This document shows positions 1 through 10,159 of a stretch of DNA of 21,295 nucleotides, in pieces. Under the pieces are notes generated by a model, which did not search any database, was not told the origin of the DNA, and saw only the letters and a program-made list of their open reading frames with translations. Both the position numbers and the translations under genes were made by a program. How positions within the stretch are numbered: the first letter of the stretch is position 1; every line of letters begins with the position of its first letter. Origin of the DNA: Cerioporus squamosus (taxonomy: Eukaryota; Basidiomycota; Agaricomycetes; Polyporales; Polyporaceae); NCBI GenBank assembly GCA_022592435.1, contig JABYQS010000473.1:1-21295 (forward strand), in the 5' to 3' direction.

Positions 1-1366
1 GACCATACACCCCGGCATGACCGGCATGATGTCGTCCTTCCCGCACTTGCTTGAAAACTATGTCGTACTTACTTTCCCTTGTCCGTCCGGATTGCACGCT
101 CTCTTCTCTGCTTTCATTATCGTTGCATGTACGTTACATGTATCATACCCAGGATGACCCGGACAGGACTACCAATGACCCGATACTATGTTGTGTACTC
201 TACCACGGTGCCACGAACGAAGTATTCCGCAGGCTTATCCGCCAGCCATCGGTGCACATAGTGGAACTTATCATACATCAGCTTACTGGCGAGGGGTAGG
301 GTAAGACTTCGAGACTACCGTCTGCCACCCAGACTAGCCACAATCCCCGATAGTGCTGGCGATCGTCTGCAACGAAACCGTACAGACAACGGCATTTTGG
401 GCGCAGTCACTTGAGTCCTTCAACTTGCCAAATTACATGTAACTCCGCGCAATGCTCGCCAACTGACCATAAGGCACACCCCTCCGCATACCGCCGGCGC
501 CAACCAACCTGCTAACAAAACATCTATGATTCAAAGCATAGCTACTCATACACTGATTTCGATCGTTCTCAGAGACCAACTAACTAGGCACTACTGACTA
601 AACTGACTGACTATTCGACATTCCGAGCGAGCGGGGCACCGAGACCGAGGCAGAGGCAGATGGTGATGATATGTACAAGGTATGACCGCGCCCGAGCGTC
701 CGAAGTCCGAGAGTGCGCGTCGTGCGCATGCGTATGCAGGGGTGGTAGGTAGGTGAGTGGGTGGATGGAAGAGCATATGTATGTACACGGCGAGGTATGC
801 GTACGCGCAAGTGGACTCCGACGCCAGGCGCGCCATGGACTAGCGCAGGCGGTGTTGATATTAATAGACGGAGGGGAGTGTGACGGAATCGAAATGGGGA
901 CGACGGTCAGACAAACGTTGAGCGGCGGAGGGGTGGTTGACGTTGACGACGGGGAGGCGACGGGAAGGAAACGAAGACGTCCAGCGGGTTTTCGAGGTTC
1001 GAGTTTCGGGATTCGAGAATCGGCCGCGAGAGACGGGGGAAGGGTACTACTAAACGATGTACGGCGATTAAACGGAACACGATATAACTGAGCAAGACGT
1101 GAGAGGAGAACGAACTATGCACAACAAGGAAGGTGTGTCCGCTCAGCGAGACGCGAGCTGGATGTTTGCAAACAAAAGGGGGGAGGGGAGGAGAACGTAA
1201 CGCTTCTTCGTCTTCGATTGTTGGGCTTTCCGATCTGAATATCAACTCCGAGCCTCGACTTCGTCCACGGGTGCGCGGCGGGTGCGATGTTCTTGGATTG
1301 GGCCCCGAGGGGTCAACGGCTGCGACCACGAACGAACGGCCGTCAAGACACATCGGCGAACGACAC
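1..1366. other. Left flank, no gene recognised
   Basis: The stretch lies downstream of the minus-strand bZIP gene. Its open frames are short or are shadows of the bZIP frame and show no family motif, signal peptide or exon-like run bounded by good splice sites. Short direct repeats of CTGA occur near 595-612, and a TTCGAG-rich patch lies near 990-1015. The part next to 1366 probably holds the bZIP 3' UTR. I see nothing else that can be supported. Confidence 0.5.
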
Positions 1367-3498
1367 CTACTTCCTGCTGATGCTGAGGCTGGCCATGCTC
1401 TCCGTGAGGATGTCGGCGACGGCCGTCTTGCACTCGGCGACAGCAGCCTTGCAACTATGGCTATCCTTCTCCTGCTTCTGCGCGACAGGGGTCGGGGGGG
1501 GCGCGCAGCGGGCTGGTGTTGGGGCTCGACGTCGACGACGCGGACGACAGCCGTGCCCTCCATGACGCGGCGGACCTTGTCGGCGTCCCACTCCTGCTTG
1601 ACGTGGCCGTTGGGGCCGAGGGTACCAGATGGACGTGCGAACGCATCCCAGAACGCCCCACCGAGCTTGCTGAACAGGGTCTGTGACGCCATCGAAGCAA
1701 GCATGGCATGCTGCGCGGTCGAAGCATCGGCCTTGTGCGCGTTGGCGGAAGCCGAGGAGCCCAGAGGGAGAGTTCGGGGGAGTCGGGTAGGGGTGGAGGA
1801 GCTGGGAGGTAGAGGCGGAGGCGGAAGACGCAAGCGACTTGCCCGAGAGAAGCGCCGAGAGCGTGGGGCTCTTGTTGAAGAAAGTGGGGACGGAGATTGC
1901 TGCCAGACCGCTGGGGCTCGAAGCGACTGCTGGCCCTGCTTGTCCGTGGCGCTGAGCGCCTGTTGTTGGCCATCTGCCCCAGAGCTGCATGCGGTAGCTG
2001 GAAACGGAGAGGTCAGCTTTCTCGGCAGTATTCAGGTCACGTGAAGTGAATACATACGCATCCAAGGACTTGAGAGTGAAGGGGTTCGTATCGGTGAACA
2101 TGTCGAAACCGCCCAAGGGCATCGTCAGCGACTGCTCCTTCTGCTTCTCCTCGGTGCGACCACCAAGGATAGACTGGAGCGCGGATGCTGAGGGGTTGAG
2201 AGAAGGGTTGATGTTCTCCTGCAATGCAGGGCTCTTCTGCCCTTGTGCGGCCTTGCCGCTGAGGATGCTGCCCCACTCTGGCACGAGCGTGGTATGGACA
2301 GGTGTGATACTGCCGAAGTTGCCCATGCCATGAGCGCCGCCCCAGAAGGCATTCCGGGCGTTCAGGCGCGGCGACGTGGGAAGGTCCTTCTGTGTGTTGG
2401 GCGAGACAAGCGGGCTGCGGGGCGCAGCGGGGGCAGGGACGAAGCAGAAGCACGGACGGCAGCAGAGACGGGAGGAAGAGGACCAGGAGGTGGGAGCACG
2501 GGGGTGTCAGACGGCCACGACCCTCAAGAGCGCCTTCTTAAGCGCGTCGATCTCCTGGCGAAGAGCCACGTTCTCGTTCTTCATGCTGCCCAGTTCAGTG
2601 CGGATCGCATCGATGAGCCTGTCACGGTCTGCGATATCGCCCTCGAGCGTGGTGATGTACTCTAAACACGCGGTCAGTATCGAAAAATTGCAAGCGCAGG
2701 ACAAAGGAGAGAGACAGACCCTTTCGGCGGACGCGGAAGTTGCGCGCACTGATCTTGTTGCGGAGCTGGCGTTTTTCCTTCGAGGACATCTTCTTGTACT
2801 CCTCGGGGTTGGCCGCCAGTCGTCGGGATCGACGGAGGTCGTGGAGAGCATCGCTGGCTGGGTATTCTCCTTCTTCTCGACGCTGCCTGCGCGCTTCGTG
2901 ATGCCGCCGTCGCGCACGGTGCCCCTTCCGATTAGCCTTACCCCTGCCGCCTACCTTCATCTGAGGTAGGACGTGGTCCTCAGGGATGCTTTGGAGGTCG
3001 TCGTTGTCAAGAACAAGATCGTCATCGTCGCCCTCTTCCTCCTCGTCAAACTCGCTTGCGGGCTTCTCGCCGGCAGGGGTGTGCATGAGCTGGGGGTCTA
3101 TGCTCACGGGCGAGTCGCCAGATGACGAGAAGGTGCCCGAACCTGAACCAGATGAGTCGGGGCTGCTCATCTGCGCCATTTGCGAGTACGAGGCGAGGAA
3201 GTCGTACCCGGCCGCGGTGGCGGGGGAACAAAGGAGCTGAGCTTGGACTGTTCATCGTCCTGGGCGATGGAGAAGAAAGGGCTTGGGGAGAGAGAGATGT
3301 CGTTAATGGAGAACGGCTCGGGGGGAGTAGGAGGGAGGCCGGTGAAGGAGTTGGAAGGGGACGAGCGGGGGATGAGCCACTCGAGCCTGCGGTGGGGTTA
3401 GAGGAAGACCCGCCGAAGAGTTCCATGTTGAAGAACTCCTCGAACGAGGGGTTGTAGGGGTTCGTGAAGTTGTGCTGGATGGGAGTGTCGACGAGCAT
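1367..3498 (-). CDS. bZIP transcription factor, reading frame repeatedly broken
   Basis: This is a nuclear DNA-binding regulator of the fungal bZIP type; targets cannot be told from sequence. The chosen start at 3498 begins MLVDTPIQHNFTNPYNPSFE. An acidic stretch (DEEEEGDDDD, about 3000-3060) is followed by the basic region KRQLRNKISARNFRVRRK (about 2721-2780). A 58-base intron (2719-2662) interrupts the gene exactly at the basic region/zipper join, and the leucine zipper starts EYITTLEGDIADRDRLIDAI. The C-terminal part carries PVHTTLVPEWG, NPFTLKSLDAYRMQLWG (joined across a 60-base intron, about 2058-1999) and ends ESMASLSISRK at 1367. The protein texture is well conserved, but the frame must change at roughly twelve places, nearly all one base short and often in C or G runs. 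I therefore favour a real gene with sequence errors over a pseudogene. The 5' structure, including whether an intron lies near 3394-3480, is uncertain. Confidence 0.85.
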
Positions 3499-4039
3499 GG
3501 CGGGAGGTCGTGGTCGCTGCGGTACAAGTTGCGGTTTTCTAACAAGCTTCAATCCGCACACGCTCCCTGCGCGCTACGCTTACGTAATACTTGGTTACCC
3601 ACAGAACAGTCCAGAACGAATAAGTAAAAATAAGCAAGTCGCGCCATTTCCTCGGCGCTGAGTTACAATCTGTGGTTTGGCCGTCAAGCAGTGTTAAGAC
3701 TCCGATAAGCTCATGCTGTCTAGAGGCCTCTAATTGGGCTTAGAGGATTTGCATTTGAATACTTATTCCCTTGAACCTAACCCTAATCAGCACGGCGCCG
3801 GTTGCTTGCGTTGAGGGTGCGTACGCGTCGCTCGGCACACACACCCGCTCCGAGTCGGGCGCATCCACATCGACGATGATGCAACTGCGCTCGCAGCAAC
3901 TGCGCCTATGCTAGTACTAGGCTCGATACAGGGTATATTGGATAGTAGATAGAGTGCGATAGACAATCCAAGAAGTCCACCATACATACACTGGGACATG
4001 AGTCGACATTTCGAACTCTTGAGCCTGAGGCTACTTGAC
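3499..4039. other. Intergenic region between two minus-strand genes
   Basis: This holds the upstream region of the bZIP gene (near 3499) and the 3' flank of the LCB3-like gene (near 4039). No ORF here has family features. It carries an AT-rich patch with A and T runs near 3618-3640, a TAGAGG palindrome cluster at 3721-3746 and a chance telomere-like CCTAACCCTAA at 3776-3786. No clear TATA box is seen. Confidence 0.5.
3721..3746. promoter_or_regulatory. TAGAGG palindrome cluster upstream of bZIP gene
   Basis: A perfect 12-base palindrome TAGAGGCCTCTA sits at 3721-3732. A further TTAGAGG at 3740-3746 pairs with CCTCTAA at 3727-3733. This gives three copies of TAGAGG in alternating orientation, about 225-250 bases upstream of the bZIP start. 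The symmetry fits a dimeric regulator site, but no known factor is assigned and function is inferred from position only. Confidence 0.3.
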
Positions 4040-7000
4040 TCAGCTCGTCTTGACGCCCCAGCCGAGGACCTCGAACATCACCGGGATCACGCCCACGGCC
4101 ATGATCCCAATCCCCGAGTACACGAACACCTTTGTCAGAACTGTGCGCGCATCATTCTAATCAGCTTCTCGCACGACAGAACAAGGATGGAGAGAAAAAA
4201 CCGCGCGCCCGCCATTATGCGAAACAAGACCCCGCAGCGGCTAGTGGTCTATAGCACAGCCCTAGGCATCCCACAGTTGCGGGCAACGAAGCCGACAAGG
4301 TGGCTTCCACCTCGTCAGGCCCAGCTTAGCACGAACGATCAGACACTCGCAGGTGACGTCCTGTAACTGCACAAGGTCCCGACGGCACAAGCAAACACCT
4401 GGAAGGCCCAGGATCAACCGACTCCCGTACGGAGGTATAGTCGGCGAAATTGGAAGTGTGCTCAGTGCAACTCCTGGCAAGCTCGCACAGTGAACACACT
4501 TGCGGACTTGCAAGGCGGTTATGCTGGCTCAACAACGGGATGCGATCGATGGACACCGACCACACAGGGCTCAAACCGACGGCGGGCTGTCTCAGGAAGC
4601 GACACGGAGAGGACCACTCACCATCGGCATCGTAGTGCTTCACATCCGCTCCATTCTTCGCCCTCGACCCGCTCCACGCCGCATGCGCAGCGTCGTCCCT
4701 GCCCCCACTGCCCTTCTCCGACACCTCCTGCCGCGCGCGCCCCGCCCGCTGCTTCACCGCGCCGTACGTCCCGTTCCGCCGCGCGGAGCTCGCCACGCCC
4801 ACCCCGTCAACCTCGAGCTCGACCATCCGCGGCAGGTCAATCACGGACGGGATCGGGCGCAGGCCCTTCTCGGGCGGCACGGACGTGTAGTCTGTCGCCG
4901 GCGTGTAGAAGCGGCGGTGCGGGAGCGTGAACAGGTGCGAGAGGAAGCGGAACGTCGGCGGGAGGACGAAGTGGCAGAACGACTTGGCCACGATGCGCCA
5001 CACGAAGATCGTCAGGACGCCTGCGGACGTGTCGTGTCAGAGGACATGAGTGGTGGATGAAGAAGGTCGGCGTACCAATGATAGTCTTGATCGCTGCCGT
5101 CGACCACCAGGTGCCGAGGTCCGCCCACGTCGCCCACGAGCCTCCCGGCATCGGGCGGGTGAAGAACTCCTCGTCGTAGCCGTAGTGCATCATGTACCAC
5201 CGTGCGACGAACAGGCCCATGACGACCGAGACGAACGCGATCGCATCCTCAAAACACGGGCAGTCGTCGACGGGCTGCGGGTGTCGGTGTACGAGGTAGA
5301 GACAGAGAGGAACGATCACAGCAGGGACTAGAAGAGGGAGACCAGGTAAGAGAGCGCCTAGCACATGCCGGACAGACTCGTCACTCACCGATGAAGCCGT
5401 TGTTGCGGACCAATGCATCCACGTACGCCCCGCACAGGACGTGCAAGCCCCAGATGCTTGCGCCGAGAGCGATGCCGACCGCGCAATCGGTGAACGAGTG
5501 CATGCCGGTGTAGAGGCGCCCATACACGATCGAAAAGACGTAGAAGACAAGTATGCCAATTCCCAGAATGTACGTGCTCCGCGAGATCAGGGCTTCCTCT
5601 GCTGGCGCTGCCGGGTCGTAGGCACGTTGCAGGAGGTCGTAGAGGAATAGGGCGATGGAGACGCTATTCGTGGAGTGCGTCGAGGGGAATCCGTACTCGA
5701 GGTGGTGACTACCGATCGCTGCGACCACGATCGTCAGCAGGACTGTGTTATGCCAACAATATACCACTTACTCAGTCTCGTAACCGGCGGGGCAAATGGC
5801 CGCGGCGAGCAGCAGAAGTCTTTGAATACCGAAGAGACATAAACACCGACGGCAAGCATCAACAGTAACCTGATGAAGGTACAGTCAGTCTCAAGTCCAC
5901 GCGACGAGTAGAGACTGGAGAAGTGCGCGCGGCCTCTGACCACGATGGGCGGATACGTCTCTGAACGAAACGAATCTCCAATCGCCTTTATGGACATGTC
6001 TTTCCCAGGTCCACGGCCCATTTGGCTCGGAGTGTATACGTTCGCGTGCTTTGCCCATGCTCGTCGACCAAGGTCATGCGCAACGGCTCAGCAGGCCCAA
6101 CACGAGCTGAGCGAGCCGGCCCTCATAAAAGAGTGATGTTACAAATAGATATACACACTCTCAGAAATTGCTTGCACCTAGGTCCTTCGAGACATCTCCG
6201 TCTCCGTCTCGCATCGTGCGGATCGACGGATGAGCGCGCGAAAGCGAAGGCCACATTCAAGTAGCCAGGCATGCCCGAACGGACGATGTTTGTGACGTGA
6301 ACCATTGTAATGCTTTGTGCACTGGTCTGCACACTATCCCCGCGATGCAGAGAAATCCTCTCACTCGAGGAGAGCAGGCTGGAAGGCCTGGCAGCACAAG
6401 TCACCTTATTTAACATTGGCGCACTGGTTCTACAATTACGCGTGCTCACAGAAGAATACGGATGCGATGAGCGGGACCGTGGTGGGTCACCCCGTCCGTT
6501 GAGCCGTTCTCTGCACCTCCTTCGGCAGCGGGTGCAAACCCGCTCGGGAGCGAGCAGCGGCAGCTGAGAGGCGCTGTAATATCCTTGCAGCAAGGGATGA
6601 CATCATGCCCGCCACCAATGTCACCTGCGTACCAAGTGACATTGAGGGCGGGGAGTTGCAATGCGCATGGGTACGGGGGGCAGGATTGGCGGGAACGGCA
6701 CCATACAGAGCCAGAGTGAATGTAGAACCGGACGTACCCTTGTCCGAAATGGGGCGCACCAAAGAAGAAGAAGAGGGGGAGCATGATCATGAAGAACGTA
6801 TGCGTGCCCAGCGAGGATGTGTACACGAAGTACGCATCCAGGAAGGGATGGCGCACCCGAGCCTACCACGCAACCGTCAGCTCGTCCATTCGCCTCCGGG
6901 GCACACTCCCCGACATGCCCCAGCTCAAAGGAGTACGCACCTGCATCTTCGCGAGCACGTTCGACTCCCACTCGACGTTCCGCAGGATGGCCCGCCGGAT

Positions 7001-7351
7001 GGCCGCCCTCCACCAGCTCATCGTGCGAGTATACACCTCCTCCGGCTGACGCCCCGCTGCGCCGACGAGCAACAGCGTGTCTTCGTCGACGCCAAGAGCA
7101 GCACGCGCTGCCGCAATGTTTTCTGGCTTTTCGTTCCATGTGCTGTCGACGTCCGCCTTCCTGAAATTGATCTGGAGAGGTGCAGCGGAGTCCGGGGTAG
7201 ACGCGCGCGAGTCGGCGTAGGACGATGCTGCACGCGAGTCGTACGACGTCTCCGATGATTCCCTCACATGGAACATACTGTCCTGGCCAGCGAGCGTTGT
7301 GAGAAGGGGTTTCTGGGGCCGAGGGGCGGCCAGGGTGGGGTCGTTGGGCAT
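4040..7351 (-). CDS. LCB3: Long-chain-base / sphingosine-1-phosphate phosphatase (PAP2 family, LCB3-like)
   Basis: This integral ER-membrane enzyme removes phosphate from dihydrosphingosine or phytosphingosine 1-phosphate. Exons are 7351-6941, 6862-6738, 5869-5772, 5718-5389, 5327-5076, 5020-4622 and 4140-4040; all phases agree and give 571 aa. The PAP2 motifs are complete: KDFCCSPRP (residues 195-203), PSTHS (223-227) and RLYTGMHSFTD with R279, H285 and D289. Hydrophobic segments lie around LGTHTFFMIMLPLFFFFG, LLLMLAVGVYVSS, ILGIGILVFYVFSIVYG, VPAVIVPLCLYLV and the last exon. The start is the first ATG of exon 1, in good context (ATCATGCCC); the exon-1 frame stays open a few codons upstream without another ATG. 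The N-terminal 100 residues are polar and low in conservation. The oddities are an 868-base second intron and a 481-base last intron against 53-78 bases for the others. The family is very sure; the precise substrate is inferred. Confidence 0.93.
5870..6737 (-). other. 868-base intron 2 of the LCB3-like gene
   Basis: Donor GTACGT follows CAAGG, and an acceptor TTCATCAG precedes GTTACTG. Joining them gives FGQGLLLMLAVGV in frame, between the second transmembrane stretch and motif C1, where proteins of this family are continuous. The intron is more than ten times the length of its neighbours. It contains no long ORF with family features. A 9-base inverted repeat (6616-6624 and 6636-6644) forms a small hairpin. 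No terminal repeats or target duplication stand out. Confidence 0.8.
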
Positions 7352-8118
7352 GATGGGCGTCACAGGGAGTCGCCTACAGCGAAGGCCCGGTGTGCGTGAA
7401 CGGATGCAAACAGAGGGAGACCAAGCGCAAGACGAGAATCAAGGGTGAGGAGGAGATGGAGATGGTAGTGGTGGTGGTGGTGAGGGAGGAGGAGGGGAGG
7501 GATGGGGATGGGGATGGACGGAAGATACATATGTACTGTCAACTGATGCATATGAAAGAGTTCTCACCTACACCTCGGCGGCTATTTGCTTCTCTTCGAC
7601 AAGATGCGCTGACTCCAGGCTGAGGCGGCGGAGGTCTGCCCACTCAGAAGAATGATCTAGGAATGAGCCCAGCATATTGGACAGTTGGAAGGGCAGGAGA
7701 CGTAGTGCGTAGTGATATCGTACCTACCGCGACACAAACCAGTAGTGACACCGACGTCCAGCCTCGACAGTACTGAACTTCGAAGCAAGTATTGCAATAC
7801 AGCACTTCATATGTCGAACTCCGGAGAGTCTCACATAACTTGTGAGGTTCGGAGTACTGATCACTTCGCCTCCTGCCGCCCTCGCCTGCACGCGCATAAG
7901 TATGCCCAAATTCCAGCATGCATTGTGATTCTGGGTGAGTATACACATGTACATACTCAATTTCCTACCGGTGGCCCGCAAATCGCATGCGTAATCAAGC
8001 ACACTGCTGGTCTCAGCTCAAGCTTTCGGGACACCCCTTTCGCGCGAATAGGGGCCGCGTCACTCTCATACGTTCTCAGTGCAAATAAGTACACCGTGAC
8101 CTGGACGTTCCCACCAGC
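7352..8118. other. Upstream region of the LCB3-like gene
   Basis: This is intergenic between the divergent LCB3-like gene (minus) and the kinase-like locus (plus). It holds a purine-rich tract at about 7445-7526, read as a CT-rich tract on the gene strand, as is common in fungal promoters and 5' UTRs. ORFs around 7640-8000 on both strands have no recognisable motif. A possible acceptor (CTGTAG) lies just upstream of the LCB3 start, so a 5' UTR intron cannot be excluded. Confidence 0.45.
7445..7526 (+). repeat. GGA/GGT/GGGGAT-rich tract with G-quadruplex motif
   Basis: The plus strand is almost pure purine and G/T here, with GGT and GGA triplet repeats followed by GGGG-A-GGG-AT-GGGG-AT-GGGG at 7494-7513. 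Four G-runs with one- or two-base loops match the standard quadruplex pattern. The G-rich strand is the template strand of the LCB3-like gene, about 145 bases upstream of its ATG. Confidence 0.75.
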
Positions 8119-8455
8119 ATGCAAGCCTACACCTGCGCCCTGCTTCGAAGAGACTCCAACACTGGCGACTACCAGTCTGCAGCGTATGCTACTGCTAGAT
8201 GCATGCCCGAAGATCGGGTGGAAGACGCAGAGAAACAACTCCTGGCCGAATTCAATTCTCTCTGCTCTACATCTGAAGCGGAGCCCGCCGACTCCCTCAA
8301 GCTCTACGATGTTTGTCTTTTTGCTGCGTCCTCGTCTTCTCGTTTACTCAAACGTGCAAACAGCTGGTGGACAGCATCATGCCTGATCTGACCGAAACAC
8401 ATCGCCAAGCGAAGGAGAGGTATGGTGTGGTTAACGATCGTTACCTTGATGACTG
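8119..8455 (+). CDS. Possible 5' exons of the kinase-like locus, unassigned
   Basis: An ATG at 8119 opens a polar, Glu-rich stretch (RVEDAEKQLLAEFNSL) to SLKLYD at about 8308. A possible 53-base intron (GTTTGT...AACAG) then leads to LVDSIMPDLTETHRQAKERY. The texture is protein-like and mildly helical, but I recognise no family. A donor at AG|GTATGG near 8434 could splice to CGCAG near 8621, followed by SPKKKKLTG, a basic stretch resembling a nuclear localisation signal. This would join it to the kinase-like gene downstream. Exon links are guesses. Confidence 0.35.
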
Positions 8456-8697
8456 ATGACTGGGGCGTCGGACTCCCGAGGAAACAAGCAATGAACGAAG
8501 TCGATCCGAGACATGGGTTCCTGGGGATCGCTTGTGCGTGTTTCTCTCGTTTGTGCTCGTTTCACCCGAGTAGCTATTGATGCATGGACGTTCAGACGTG
8601 GGGCCTCCGAGTCTCCCTCGCAGCCCTAAGAAGAAGAAGCTCACAGGGACTGCACTGGCTCTGTCTAGTCAGTAGCACACTGTCACTCCTTCAAAAG

Positions 8698-10159
8698 ATG
8701 TTTAAACCGCTGTCCACGTCACAGATATACCTAGTCGAACCCAGGACTCAGCTGATGTGGCTCCGCGGACTCGGACGCAACAATGCCGGTAACACTCGGT
8801 CCGGTCCACTGGAAATACTCGACGCCCCGGCTCGAATATACAACAAGGCTTTCGCAGATTTCCTGCTCGACATGAAGGCGTCGCATGAGAAGCTCTCCTT
8901 CAACACCGAGGAGTTGGCTCTCGCGAGTCCCTTCGTTGCCGCAGCCACTAGCGCCACCTACTCGTCCGAACAGCAGCGCACCGAGGTCGTCTACGATCTA
9001 ATGATGACAATCGTGCAGCCTGAGGTTGACAGGGATACGCGTTGCGTACGCCTTTGTCCTGCGGGGACCCGCATCGTTGGCGAGTCCAAGCGCGACCGAT
9101 TCCTTGCGTTCTCTCCAGCCAAGCCAGACGTGAGCGAGCACAGTGACTGATTCGATCATGTACAAGATCAACGAAGCTGCTATATGGCCATATACGTCAC
9201 CGAAGCGGAACTGTCCTCGGATTCGGACTCCAAGGTGAGTTGGCTCGTCGCGGCTTATTGTCGGCACTGACGTTCGCTCTAAATCGACGAGTCATTTGTA
9301 TCATCGCCGTTCTGTCCCCTCCTCTTGTTGAGCTCATCTGGCCAGGAGCTCACGGTGTACGGCGCCATCTTCGCGCAAGACCTCCTGGTGGACCAACTCA
9401 CCGACGGTATCACCCTCGCATCAAGCCTGCATCCCGGTGGTGACATCGACATCCGTCCCGTCGCTCAGCTCATCCGCGCCGCTAGACTCGTCGTCCGCAA
9501 GCTCACATGCAACTATCCAGGGCTCCGCTCCATCTTGACATTCCGGTTCAAAAAGGAGCTCTACCCATTCATGGACAGAGTCCGTCACGCCACCGGAGGA
9601 TGGTTTGTGAACTATACGGCCAGACTTGACTGCGAGTATCTCCAGAAGTCGGTGTTCCGGGCCACGTTCAACATCTGGGGCGACCTCGACAGCCACGACG
9701 TCGTCGTCAAGTTCGTTGACACGTACTGCAAGGACGCGCACGAGCTACTCGCACGGTAGTCGCCGCCGCTCGCCCCGAAGCTGTGGCATTGCGCTTGGGA
9801 GGAGACGGTCTCGGTCGTCATCATGGACTACATCGCGGAACCCGCGAAGCCCATGAGCGATGCGCCAAAAGCCGCGAAGAGCACACACCTCGAGTCCCTT
9901 CGGACCGCCGTGGCGACGCTCCATGCTCATGGCTTGGTCTTCGGAGACCTGCGTGAGCAGAATGTCTTCCTCTGCGCAGACAGCGTGCAGCTCGTAGACT
10001 TCGAATGGGCTGGGCAGGAGGGGGAGGCCCGGTATCCATACGCCATGAACTTGTCCGATCAGTCGATTGGATGGCACGAGGGTGTGTCGCGAGGCGGATG
10101 GATTAAGAAGGAACGTGACGAGTACATGCTCAAGAAGATGAGGACCTGTATCGTACAGG
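8698..10159 (+). pseudogene. Fungal protein-kinase-like protein, interrupted by an in-frame TAG
   Basis: The C-terminal half carries a kinase-fold signature: HAHGLVFGDLREQNVFL (catalytic-loop-like Asp and Asn) and, about 15 residues on, VQLVDFEWAGQEGEARYPYA (DFG-like metal site as DFE). This matches a large, poorly characterised Agaricomycete family related to kinase/phosphotransferase folds. The N-terminal part begins MFKPLSTSQIYLVEP at 8698 and closes at 9150 after a degenerate stretch (DRFLAFSPAKPDVSEH). A 111-base intron (9235-9345) leads to ELTVYGAIFAQDLLVDQLTD. At 9757-9759 a TAG stops the frame after DAHELLAR; the same frame then continues SPPLAPKLWHCAWEE and into the kinase motifs. 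This suggests a nonsense mutation in a dying copy. Readthrough or sequence error cannot be excluded. The 3' end near 10159 (CIVQ|GTAATC) is uncertain. Confidence 0.65.

Noticed and set aside
990..1015. TTCGAG-rich patch resembling a tRNA T-loop
   Set aside because: No matching acceptor, anticodon or D-arm can be drawn around it.
907..1833. Minus-strand ORF of 308 codons
   Set aside because: Part of it (about 1500-1750) is true bZIP coding sequence; the rest runs past the bZIP stop in a shifted frame and is Arg/Pro/Ser-rich read-through.
1133..2044. Plus-strand ORF of 303 codons
   Set aside because: It is an antisense shadow of the bZIP C-terminal exons, with no motif or good start context.
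2039..2046. TCACGTGA E-box-like palindrome
   Set aside because: It lies inside an intron of the bZIP gene; with no promoter context it is probably incidental.
3776..3786. CCTAACCCTAA, a telomere-like stretch
   Set aside because: It is under two repeat units and isolated within an ordinary intergenic region, so chance is the simplest explanation.
6616..6644. 9-base hairpin as a terminator or RNA element
   Set aside because: It is a real inverted repeat but sits mid-intron, with an 11-base loop and no U-run; function cannot be supported.
6426..6729. 9-base inverted repeat (GGTTCTACA at 6426, TGTAGAACC at 6721) in the long intron as possible transposon ends
   Set aside because: About one such pair is expected by chance in this length, the repeat does not extend, and no target duplication is seen.
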